DNA of 10,798 bases from JBBRQP01 sp038226175 (GTDB lineage: Bacteria > Cyanobacteriota > Cyanobacteriia > Gloeobacterales > Anthocerotibacteraceae), in assembly GCA_038226175.1 (NCBI GenBank), contig JBBRQP010000095.1, positions 1 to 10,798 of the forward strand, written 5' to 3'. The translations under genes were made by a program, and so were the position numbers. The notes under the pieces were generated by a model. That model was not told where the DNA came from. It made no database searches and saw only the letters and a list, made by a program, of their open reading frames with translations. This document shows, piece after piece, positions 1 to 6,806 of the stretch (position 1 is its first letter; the number at the start of each line of letters is the position of its first letter).

Positions 1-760
1 CATAACCACCAGCATTAATGCCCGATAATACACCTTGGGTCGTTCCCACCACATAAGCATTTCCCTGATTGTCAACTTTAACATCTTTGGCTTTATCAGT
101 TTTTGAGGTTCCAAATTGTTTGAGCCAGAGTAGATTCCCATCAGGGTCATATTTAGCTAGAATTACATCCTCACCACCATTACTTTGTGTTCCAAGACTT
201 CCAGTCGTATGACCAGCAGCATAAATATTCCCCGCTAGATCCGTACCTAAATCTTCAAAATCATCATCAGCTTTTGACCCAATTTGCTTAAGCCATAATT
301 GATTACCATTAGGGTCAAACTTAGCAATAAAAGCATCTTTGTTGCCTTTATTAGACCCACCCAAAGCTCCTCGGGTATATCCTGAAATAATAATATTACC
401 GTTAGGATCTGTGGTCACACCCTCGGGGTCATCATCGGCGGTAGTCCCAAATTGAATAGTCCAGTTAGCCTTGCCTGCAGAATTATATTGAACCAGAAAG
501 GCATCCTCACCACCAATATTCACAGAAGTTGTTAAGGCACCTAAGGTATAACCCGTTGTATAAATGTGTTGGCTGTCAAAAGTTGTAGTATCTTCCACAT
601 TATCTTTATTGGGTGTGTTGATAAGTGCATCCCAGATGGGGATAAGCTGCGGCGTTTTAGTAAAAGCTGGCATTACTTGTGTTAACCACAAGCCAAAACT
701 AGCTAAACCAGGCAGCAGCCACATGCCTAAAGTAGAAAGTTTACTTATGAATAGTTGCAT
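1..760 (-). CDS. Exported SBBP-type beta-propeller repeat protein, partial (3' end outside window)
   Basis: This open frame reads leftward without a stop and runs off the left edge, so about 253 N-terminal residues are visible. After a hydrophobic N-terminus (around residues 7-32, then MPAF) that looks like a signal peptide or anchor, repeats of about 52 residues begin. Each repeat carries a core such as DAFIAKFDPNGNQLW, then a Gly-containing strand (QIGSKADDD), then D..GNIY..G.T.G.L. This is the pattern of SBBP/beta-propeller repeats, which fold into blades in secreted or surface proteins; ligands are generally unknown. The chosen ATG (758-760) gives the best signal peptide. An in-frame ATG at 785-787 is possible; neither has a well-placed Shine-Dalgarno. 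It lies just downstream of the exported-protein gene on the same strand, so co-transcription is likely. Domain type is fairly sure; function is unknown. Confidence 0.8.
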   Translation of the reverse strand, partial: MQLFISKLSTLGMWLLPGLASFGLWLTQVMPAFTKTPQLIPIWDALINTPNKDNVEDTTTFDSQHIYTTGYTLGALTTSVNIGGEDAFLVQYNSAGKANWTIQFGTTADDDPEGVTTDPNGNIIISGYTRGALGGSNKGNKDAFIAKFDPNGNQLWLKQIGSKADDDFEDLGTDLAGNIYAAGHTTGSLGTQSNGGEDVILAKYDPDGNLLWLKQFGTSKTDKAKDVKVDNQGNAYVVGTTQGVLSGINAGGY

Positions 761-812
761 ATGAATACACAAAGCCTTCCACAGCATACTAAAGCTACAG
801 TGTTGGGAGTCG

Positions 813-2003
813 TCACGGTTGAATGCCTGTTAGGGTAATGCCTGTGTCACAACGATGAATTCTGTGTGTACCATTCTTTAATCTTTCGGTGTAATATTCC
901 CAAATAGTTGTATCCCCTGGAAAAGTCTCTGGGTCTTGGCGCACTAATGGAGTGCTTGCACTAACTTGACGATACTTGTCAGGACGTTGACCATAATTGA
1001 CTGTTGAGAACCAGACTGTAGAGTTTGCATTGACTGCAGTTGAGTCGGCCGCAGACATCTGCATAGAAATATAGCTTTTTCCACCGTAGAAAAAAGGTTC
1101 TGGCGAAATGATAAAGGGATATCCGGTTGCAGAAGGGGCAATTGTCTCTACCTGTACCCATTCGCCTTGGTCATTTTGGCGATAAACACCAATGGTTTGC
1201 TGATCGAGCACCGCAAAAAATACCAATTCATTATCAAGCTGAGATTCATGCCAAGCCCAGGGTGACTTTTTCTGTGTTGGATCAAAGGTAAGCTGTGTCA
1301 GGACTTGACTATCCATGTTGTATTTGGCAACTTGATCGAATCCCGCTTGATCAGTGATGGTCAAAATAATCGACCGTTCACCTAAAATCCAACGTCCGTT
1401 AGAAGCTGTGGAGTCTGTGATAAACCCTTCGGAAAGAGGGTTATCTAGCTCTCGATAGGCTAGTGTCCGCCCTAAGAGAGGGTCTTGATAGGTGTAGAGA
1501 ATACGTGGATTAAGGTCATTTCTATCTTTGCTACCAATGGGAGATTTACGATTTTCACCGTTAACCAGCAGTTCAGCACGCCAACTTAGGTCAAGCTGTT
1601 GTTTGGCTTGAGCCAGTTGTGTTATGCCTTTTATATTTTTGGTGTAGACAATGCGTGCACCCCTTCTCGCAGAAGACCACTCTGGACCGTTATGACTGAC
1701 ATTGATCGAAGCTAAATTGGTGTCTACTAGTTGATTCTGACCTGAGGCTGGTTGCCAATCTCCGGTAGTCGTGCTCATCGGAGCAGACCAAAGACTTCCT
1801 GATTTATCCTGAAAGGTCATGCGCTGACCATAGTTGTCATATTCATTATCAGTTAGATTGCCGTTGGGATCAGAGATGACAACATCTTTTACAGTGAAAT
1901 CTGGTCGTGCTAAACAGGAAGAGGAGCACACGGTCAAGAAAGCTACTAAACCAAAGCCCATAAACTTTAAAGAAGTTGACCATGAGCTAAGCATTTTTAA
2001 CAT
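813..2003 (-). CDS. Exported protein of unknown function, possibly a TolB-like beta-propeller or lipoprotein
   Basis: The 396-residue product starts with a positively charged stretch and a hydrophobic core (about residues 13-24) followed by Cys26 and Cys30. This looks like a signal peptide. The sequence before Cys26 (LTV) is only a poor lipobox, so a lipid anchor is possible but unproven. The mature part has repeated short beta-strand segments with patterns such as NPRILYTY, GRWILGERSIILTIT and NELVFFAVLDQQTIGVYR, as in TolB/WD40-like propellers; I recognise no named family. An internal ATG (1992-1994) could also be the start, because neither ATG has a strong ribosome binding site. It is followed after about 50 bases by the SBBP-type gene on the same strand and is divergent from the seven-repeat SBBP gene. 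This suggests a small set of secreted propeller proteins. Confidence 0.72.
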   Translation of the reverse strand: MLKMLSSWSTSLKFMGFGLVAFLTVCSSSCLARPDFTVKDVVISDPNGNLTDNEYDNYGQRMTFQDKSGSLWSAPMSTTTGDWQPASGQNQLVDTNLASINVSHNGPEWSSARRGARIVYTKNIKGITQLAQAKQQLDLSWRAELLVNGENRKSPIGSKDRNDLNPRILYTYQDPLLGRTLAYRELDNPLSEGFITDSTASNGRWILGERSIILTITDQAGFDQVAKYNMDSQVLTQLTFDPTQKKSPWAWHESQLDNELVFFAVLDQQTIGVYRQNDQGEWVQVETIAPSATGYPFIISPEPFFYGGKSYISMQMSAADSTAVNANSTVWFSTVNYGQRPDKYRQVSASTPLVRQDPETFPGDTTIWEYYTERLKNGTHRIHRCDTGITLTGIQP

Positions 2004-2056
2004 CTCAGGAAGATTTTTATAAGTTATTACGATTACTTAAGAAATGTCAAGGCATC

Positions 2057-2079
2057 AACTTACCATATTCAAGTAAGTT
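2057..2079. promoter_or_regulatory. Inverted repeat in divergent promoter region (candidate operator)
   Basis: A perfect 7-bp inverted repeat, AACTTAC and GTAAGTT with a 9-base spacer, sits in the AT-rich 177-bp gap between the two divergent exported-protein genes. The position and size fit a dimeric repressor or activator site that could control both directions. No matching regulator gene is in the window. A small chance palindrome cannot be excluded. Confidence 0.35.
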
Positions 2080-2180
2080 CTTTGTAAACTTTTAAGACAT
2101 GAAATCTAAGAAGTAATAAGCTAGTAGATTTTGTGAGGTATCTATGGTATCTGTGGGGTCAGTAACCAGGAGTTAGTGTC

Positions 2181-4367
2181 ATGAAGTCATTCCGTGCCTT
2201 ACATGCCAAAACAAAATTGCTTCTTTTATTATCCAGTATTGTGGCTTTAAGTTTTCTTAACCTCACGCAACGTCCAGCGACAGCAGCGGATCAAGTACGC
2301 ATAGCGCACCCCTTACCCCTAATTTTTGAGGCTAACCAAGGACAAACTAATCCCCACGTTAAATTTTTATTGCATGGTCAACATCAAAATCTCTTTCTTA
2401 CCTCTAATGAAACAGTTCTGACTTGGATACAAGCAACTGTTTCATCCTCTTTACCAGTAGCTTATCGTCAAGTCACACATACGTCTCATAGTTCCGTTTT
2501 GCGTCAAACCCTAGTGGGTGGCAACTCAGAAGCTAAATTGATTGGAAAATTAAAACTTCTCGGTAAAGTCAACTATATCAAAGGACGTGATCCCAAAGGC
2601 TGGCATATGGATATTCCAACTTATGCTCAAGTGGAAGCCCAAGCCGTTTACCCCGGAATTAATGTTCTCTACTACGTCAAGCAAGGCAAGATCGAGCAAG
2701 ATTTTTTTGTGGCTCCCCATGCTGACCCGACTCAAATTCGCCTAGCTATTGCTGGAGCTTTAGAGACCAGGATTGCCACCTCTGGTGAACTAGTAGTAAA
2801 GACAGCAAAGGGTGAAGAACGGCAGGCAAAACCCTTTATTTACCAAAATATTAGAGGATATAAACACCCTATCTCTGGTCATTATATTCAATACAAGACT
2901 TCAGAATTTGGTTTTGCCTTAGGTTACTATAATCACAGTTTGCCTCTTGTTATTGATCCCAGCCGCTACTCAACGTTCTTAGGTGGGAGTGATTTTGAGG
3001 AAGGTAATGGTCTTGCGGTGGATAGTGAAGGGAATACTTATATCGCAGGCTCAGTGGGTTCCACTGATTTTCCAGTCACAGCTGGCGCTTTGAATAGTTC
3101 ATACAATGGCGGAACCCGAGATATTTTTATTACAAAACTCAATGCTGGTGGCAATGGTTTGATTTACTCCACCTATCTAGGGGGTAGTTTGGAAGAATTA
3201 GCCACAGCAATTGCACTTGATAGTAGCGGGAAAGTCTATCTTACCGGTTACACCCTCTCTGTTGATTTTCCTGTTACATCAGGAGCCTTTGATACTAGTT
3301 ATAACGGTGGTGGTAGTGATGCCTTTGTGGTCAAATTGACACCTTCCGGCAATACCCTAATTTATGGAACGTATTTGGGTAGTACCGGCGGAACAGGAGA
3401 TGTGGGATTTGGGATTGCTGCCGACAGTAGTGGTAATGCTTATGTCACTGGACGAGCGACAGCAGGAGATTTTCCTACTACCCCAGCAGCTTTTGATTCA
3501 AGCTACAACGGCGTCAGCCGCGATGCTTTTGTCACCAAACTGAATCCTACTGGCACAAGTTTGGTGTACTCAACATTTTTAGGGGGCAGCGTTGGCACAG
3601 GCACTGGGCCTTTTGATGCCAATGAAGATGGTAATGCCATTGCCGTGGATAGCTCGGGCAGCGCCTACGTCACTGGCTTCACGCGTTCGGTTGATTTTCC
3701 TGTGACCCAAGGAGCGATAGATAGCAGTTATAACGGTTTGGGGGATGTATTTGTCACCAAATTCACGCCTGATGGTAGTAGCCTAGTTTATTCGACCTAC
3801 TTAGGTGGTGCAGACAATGATTCTGGCAAAGCGATTGCCGTAGATATTTTAGGTGGTGCTTACGTGACAGGTAGTTCTGGTGCGGATTTCCCAGTAACTG
3901 CCGGCGCATTTAAAACTAGGGCTGGTGGTTCACGTAATAGCTTTGTAACCAAACTCAGTCTTCAGGGCAAAAAACTAGAATACTCTACGTTTTTAGGTGG
4001 TAGCAATGATGCTGAGAGTGGGCAAGGTATTGCTGTAGATACTGCTGGTAATGCCTACATAGGGGGCGTAACCTACGCAAGTAATTTTCCAATTACTGGT
4101 CGAGCTTTAGACCCCACCTACAATGGCATGAGTGATGCTTTTATTTCACAATTAGATCCCTTCGGTAAAATCCTAGTTTATTCAACTTTTATTGGGGGTT
4201 CCAGCTTAGATTTCGGCTATGCACTAGCCTTAGACCCCAGTAATAACGTCTACCTGACTGGACGCACGACTTCAACGGATTTTCCAAAAACAGTAGGTGC
4301 TTTTGATACTAATTACAGTGGCTTAAACGATGCATTTGTAACAAAGGTGCGGGTCACGCCTCCCTAG
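2181..4367 (+). CDS. Secreted seven-repeat SBBP beta-propeller protein with N-terminal DUF7948-like domain
   Basis: The 728-residue product is preceded by AGGAG (2168-2172), 8 bases before the ATG. A signal peptide spans about residues 1-36, with basic start, LLLLLSSIVALSFL core and cleavage near ATAAD. Residues 40-260 match the domain usually found in front of SBBP repeats: LPLIFEANQGQTNPHVKFL near the start, then a segment with YPGINVLYYV and DPTQIRLAIAGA. From residue 263 there are seven consecutive repeats of about 60-75 residues. Each starts YSTFLGG or a variant, followed by D..GN.Y.TG, DFP.T.GA and DAFVTKL. Seven repeats equal one complete seven-bladed propeller, so the gene looks intact. 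Proteins of this type are exported and thought to act at the cell surface, but no ligand or reaction can be assigned. No strong terminator follows, only a weak CCTAG/CTAGG inverted repeat at the stop. Confidence 0.9.
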   Translation: MKSFRALHAKTKLLLLLSSIVALSFLNLTQRPATAADQVRIAHPLPLIFEANQGQTNPHVKFLLHGQHQNLFLTSNETVLTWIQATVSSSLPVAYRQVTHTSHSSVLRQTLVGGNSEAKLIGKLKLLGKVNYIKGRDPKGWHMDIPTYAQVEAQAVYPGINVLYYVKQGKIEQDFFVAPHADPTQIRLAIAGALETRIATSGELVVKTAKGEERQAKPFIYQNIRGYKHPISGHYIQYKTSEFGFALGYYNHSLPLVIDPSRYSTFLGGSDFEEGNGLAVDSEGNTYIAGSVGSTDFPVTAGALNSSYNGGTRDIFITKLNAGGNGLIYSTYLGGSLEELATAIALDSSGKVYLTGYTLSVDFPVTSGAFDTSYNGGGSDAFVVKLTPSGNTLIYGTYLGSTGGTGDVGFGIAADSSGNAYVTGRATAGDFPTTPAAFDSSYNGVSRDAFVTKLNPTGTSLVYSTFLGGSVGTGTGPFDANEDGNAIAVDSSGSAYVTGFTRSVDFPVTQGAIDSSYNGLGDVFVTKFTPDGSSLVYSTYLGGADNDSGKAIAVDILGGAYVTGSSGADFPVTAGAFKTRAGGSRNSFVTKLSLQGKKLEYSTFLGGSNDAESGQGIAVDTAGNAYIGGVTYASNFPITGRALDPTYNGMSDAFISQLDPFGKILVYSTFIGGSSLDFGYALALDPSNNVYLTGRTTSTDFPKTVGAFDTNYSGLNDAFVTKVRVTPP

Positions 4368-4411
4368 AACTTGCAGCTTAATTCCTAGGTTATAGTAATA
4401 TGCTAATCGCA

Positions 4412-4482
4412 AACGTAGTCTATGGTGACCAAACCTATCTGGACCTTCCCCTATCATATTGATAACCCGCAGCGACTACGTT
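4412..4482. repeat. 9-bp perfect inverted repeat flanking a 53-bp spacer
   Basis: AACGTAGTC (4412-4420) and GACTACGTT (4474-4482) are exact reverse complements. They lie in the non-coding stretch after the SBBP gene, next to remnants of mobile elements. The spacer is too long for a simple terminator and no T-run follows. It may be terminal repeats of a small decayed element, or chance. The rest of 4368-4616 shows nothing I can identify. Confidence 0.4.
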
Positions 4483-4616
4483 CTTTCAAGCAATCATACC
4501 GTGAGTACACTTGCTCTGTGGTTGGGGTCTTGTCACTCAACTCTTTCCACTTCTGCTAATGACTCTTGCCAATGAAGCTATGCGGGGTCAACGCATAAAA
4601 CGGAAATTAAAGCATA

Positions 4617-4770
4617 TTAAGCATTTACAGAGGCTGGAACCCATCGGTACAGAGTTGGCACAGACACGCCCAGGTTCTTAGCCACATCCCGAGGCGGCAT
4701 ACCACATAACAAGAGTATCGCCCTGATGCAGGATTTCTAGAGCTTTAGTAAGACCTGTTTTGGAAGTCAT
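4617..4770 (-). pseudogene. Serine recombinase (Hin/resolvase family) remnant with large internal deletion
   Basis: Reading leftward from an ATG at 4768-4770, preceded by AGGAGA, the frame gives MTSKTGLTKALEILHQGDTLVMW. Its second half matches the segment of DNA invertases/resolvases that ends the first part of the catalytic domain (Hin has RPGLKRALKRLQKGDTLVVW). The next expected part, KLDRLGR and the rest of the catalytic domain and hinge helix, is missing. A shift of one frame then gives PRDVAKNLGVSVPTLYRW, the C-terminal helix-turn-helix that ends these enzymes, and a stop at 4617-4619. The N-terminal region with the nucleophilic serine is also absent. The gene has therefore lost its N-terminus and roughly 90 central residues and cannot be active. 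Recognition comes from motifs alone, without alignment. Confidence 0.62.
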
Positions 4771-4801
4771 GACAGATTTCTCCTAATAGAACAACTTTAG
4801 T

Positions 4802-4830
4802 GAAGTGTCCACTAATTTGAGGGAAGGTCA
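4802..4830 (-). mobile_element. IS3-like insertion sequence end (fragment)
   Basis: On the minus strand this stretch begins TGACC, continues with CCCTCAAATTAGTGGACAC and is followed 20-30 bases later by AGGAGA and an ATG. This resembles the terminal repeat and leader of IS3-superfamily elements, which typically start TG and carry a (A)GTGGACA-like block before the first transposase frame. No IS3 transposase follows; the next coding trace is the serine recombinase remnant, so the element is either hybrid or deleted. No second end was found. Confidence 0.35.
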
Positions 4831-4935
4831 CTCTATCGACAGCTCTGTAAGTTCTGTTACCTGGGAAAACCCCATCCCGGCTCGGAGCATCTTTAGCTCT
4901 GCCTTGGCAAGCACGTCTTGGTATTGTTCACGGCC
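4828..4935 (-). pseudogene. Short C-terminal tail like that of Rpn-type (PD-(D/E)XK) nucleases, cut by an IS-like end
   Basis: The minus-strand frame gives a charged helical stretch REQYQDVLAKAELKMLRAG and then MGFSQVTELTELSIE, followed at once by TGA. The motif (helix, then a small F..V.ELT.LS.E module) resembles the tails of Rpn family recombination-promoting nucleases and related proteins. The stop codon is the first triplet of the IS3-like end, so the frame appears interrupted by that element. No catalytic domain is present. Assignment rests on tail resemblance only and is weak. Confidence 0.3.
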
Positions 4936-5018
4936 TGTTGAATCAAAATTTCGTACTCAAGAAGTTTCCCCTTAATGACATCGTTGACGTAGACGAGTTT
5001 ATCGCCAGAGGTCAGTTC
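4917..5018 (-). pseudogene. Type I restriction enzyme R subunit (HsdR) C-terminal fragment
   Basis: The minus-strand frame reads ELTSGDKLVYVNDVIKGKLLE, then LIQQAVNNTK. This is close to the C-terminal region of EcoEI-type HsdR proteins, where a SGDK.VY.ND...GKLLE segment precedes a QQA..NTKEQF block. A stop codon lies directly upstream in frame, and after NTK the frame leaves the family pattern and ends at 4893-4895. It overlaps in another frame the tail-like remnant next to it, so the junction lies somewhere in 4900-4935. No helicase or nuclease part, HsdS or HsdM is nearby. It is a stranded scrap of a lost restriction locus, judged from motif memory. Confidence 0.45.
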
Positions 5019-5089
5019 TCAGCCATAAGGTTGATAACACGACTTCAATCTCTCAGTAAACTGGTTGAAGTTATTGTATTTCGGTTTGA

Positions 5090-6034
5090 ATGATGTATCC
5101 TTTGCTTGCTCAACTCACTGTGGCTAACCCAGCTTGGCTCACCTTAGTCAGAATGTGGGAGGCATTATTAGCCAACTTGCCTAACATTTTCCTAGGCATC
5201 ATCATCTTCACTATTTTCAAGTTCGGCTCTGACCTTAGCCAAGGCTTGATGGACACAGCTGCTAGACGCACTGGTTTACAACCAGGTTTAGCGTTACTTT
5301 TTGGGCGCCTTGCTTCGACTGCAATCACGATTTTGGGCATACTACTTGCTGCTATCGTGATTTTTCCTGAATTTAAGTTGGGGGATTTAATTAGTGGACT
5401 TGGTATTTCTACAGTTGCTATCGGTTTTGCCTTTAAGGACATCCTCCAAAACTTCTTTGCTGGAATCCTTATTCTTTGGCGACAACCTTTCTTAGTAGGC
5501 GATCAAATCCGAGTTCAAGATTATGAAGGCACAGTCGTAGAGATTAATCTGCGCTCGACACGCTTAAAAACCTACAGTGGCGAACAAGCTGTATTACCTA
5601 ATGGTGATGTGTATACTAGTGCTATTCTCGTGCGTACAGCTTATGATCAGCGTCGGATATGCTTCAACGTGGGTATTGGCTATTTAGACTCGCTTGAAGA
5701 AGCGCGAGCCGTTATACATCAGGTACTAGCCGATACTCAAGGGGTGCTCAGTGAGCCTAGTCCTTGGGTCTATGTCTGCGAACTTGCTGCTTCCTCTGTC
5801 AATTTTAACGTCTATTTTTGGACTGCTTCCAACCAAGCAAATGTACTAGCAGTAAGCGATCAAGTTGCGACCGGAATTAAGCTTGCCCTCGACGCAGCAG
5901 GGATTGATATGCCTTATCCCCATTCAGTTGTTCTCTTTCATGATCAAACTGGTGCGCACCGAGACGAAAATGCGAGGGTGTCTAATTCTAATGATGGCAT
6001 CGTAAAAAATAATAAATTAGGAAGAACAAAGTAG
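5090..6034 (+). CDS. MscS-family mechanosensitive ion channel
   Basis: The 314-residue product has three hydrophobic segments (about residues 32-45, 68-93 and 100-130). The third reads GLGISTVAIGFAFKDILQNFFAG, the pore-lining TM3 pattern of MscS channels. A beta domain follows (about 135-180: PFLVGDQI, YEGTVVEINLRSTRLKT, LPNG.VYTSAI) and then a C-terminal alpha/beta domain ending GIDMPYPHSVVLF, the family's usual finish. The last 30 residues are a polar, probably disordered extension. Such channels sit in the cytoplasmic membrane and open on swelling to release solutes. The length suits the small MscS class. Two adjacent ATGs (5090, 5093) are possible starts; an in-frame stop lies directly upstream and no Shine-Dalgarno is obvious. 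It is followed by a wrecked DUF389 gene. Confidence 0.92.
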   Translation: MMYPLLAQLTVANPAWLTLVRMWEALLANLPNIFLGIIIFTIFKFGSDLSQGLMDTAARRTGLQPGLALLFGRLASTAITILGILLAAIVIFPEFKLGDLISGLGISTVAIGFAFKDILQNFFAGILILWRQPFLVGDQIRVQDYEGTVVEINLRSTRLKTYSGEQAVLPNGDVYTSAILVRTAYDQRRICFNVGIGYLDSLEEARAVIHQVLADTQGVLSEPSPWVYVCELAASSVNFNVYFWTASNQANVLAVSDQVATGIKLALDAAGIDMPYPHSVVLFHDQTGAHRDENARVSNSNDGIVKNNKLGRTK

Positions 6035-6036
6035 TA

Positions 6037-6067
6037 AGTTCTACGATGTTGTTTAGTATCTAGAACT
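6037..6067 (+). terminator. Weak hairpin between mscS-like gene and DUF389 pseudogene
   Basis: AGTTCTA (6037-6043) and TAGAACT (6061-6067) form a perfect 7-bp stem around a 17-base loop right after the channel's stop codon. There is no T-run, so it is not a convincing intrinsic terminator. It may attenuate read-through or be chance. Confidence 0.3.
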
Positions 6068-6071
6068 CATT

Positions 6072-6563
6072 ATGATGCAAATTCTGTGCAAATCTATCGG
6101 GGCTATAGAGCAGTGGACAAGAAGTTGGCGGGTGCCTAGTACTACTCAACCTCCCACGCAACGTTTTTCTTCCATCGTTGAACAGAAGCGCTTAGAACAG
6201 TTGCAGGCAGTGCTGCTTGCCGACTCACAGCTTAGTTTGAATTATTTAGTGCTTATATTGGTTCTTATGCTATTACACCCTCGGTTTACTGTCTAATAGT
6301 TTTGTAGTTATTATCCGTGTAATAATTGTAGCCCCTCTAATGTTACCGATTCGTGGACTAGCTTTGAGCACTTTAGATAGGGAGATTAAGCTGACTCGCG
6401 AAGTTTTTTTCGATTTTTGTGGGTACATTATGTGCTGTTGCCTTGTCCTGCCTGATCGGCTAGTTAGTTGGCTTGCCAATCCTCGGTAGTGAGATCAGCC
6501 CGCACTCAGCCTACCCTACTCGATTTAGGTAATTGCCTTCGCTGCAGGCTGTATTAGGGGTGA
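6072..6563 (+). pseudogene. Decayed, 3'-truncated copy of a DUF389 membrane protein gene
   Basis: From the ATG at 6072 the frame gives 74 residues, including EQLQAVLLADSQLSLNYLVLI, nearly identical to the intact DUF389 gene at 9407-10426 (LERLQAVLLAESQLSVNYLVLI). The match then continues in other frames. Examples are VVIIRVIIVAPLMLPIRGLAL, IKLTR, and later GTLCAVALSC, then a TAG in place of a Trp codon, then LVGLPILGSEI. At least two frameshifts, one nonsense codon and loss of the last half are visible. Similarity fades after about 6563, with GCTGCAGGCTGTATTAGG matching GCAGCAGGTTGTATTGG of the intact copy. It is therefore a dead paralogue of the downstream gene, probably from an old duplication or a second acquisition. 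Confidence 0.88.
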
Positions 6564-6584
6564 AGAGGGAATTGGGATTTAGGA

Positions 6585-6615
6585 GGTCGCTTAGTTTAAC
6601 TTCTCTGAGGCGACC
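6585..6615. terminator. GC-rich hairpin after the DUF389 pseudogene (possible terminator)
   Basis: GGTCGC (6585-6590) pairs with GCGACC (6610-6615), and the stem can be extended inward by TTAG/CTGA with a bulge. It lies between the rightward pseudogene and the leftward rhodopsin gene, so it could end transcription from either side. No long T-run follows on either strand, so function is uncertain. The rest of 6616-6806 holds no recognisable gene. Confidence 0.3.
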
Positions 6616-6806
6616 CCTTAATGATGAGAATTAACGACCCATGAATCGAGAATGTGAGCCTTCTATTTCTCAATAATGGTCTTTATAGAAAGACATACTT
6701 CCATGTGCTACAAGAAACGCAAATCTATTACGCTCCCGCATAAAGAGCGCCATGCACCGATCAGGAGTAGAAATTCGGCGCACGGCAATCTAAGTCAACG
6801 GTGGCT

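Noticed and set aside
5110..5442. 110-residue minus-strand open frame inside the MscS-family gene
   Set aside because: It is an antisense shadow, Lys/Pro/Ala-rich with no motif; the plus frame is a complete MscS protein.
6649..6800. Short minus-strand frame downstream of the rhodopsin gene giving about 37 residues (RRISTPDRCMALFMRERN and on)
   Set aside because: It has no clear ribosome binding site or recognisable family and is too short to separate from chance.
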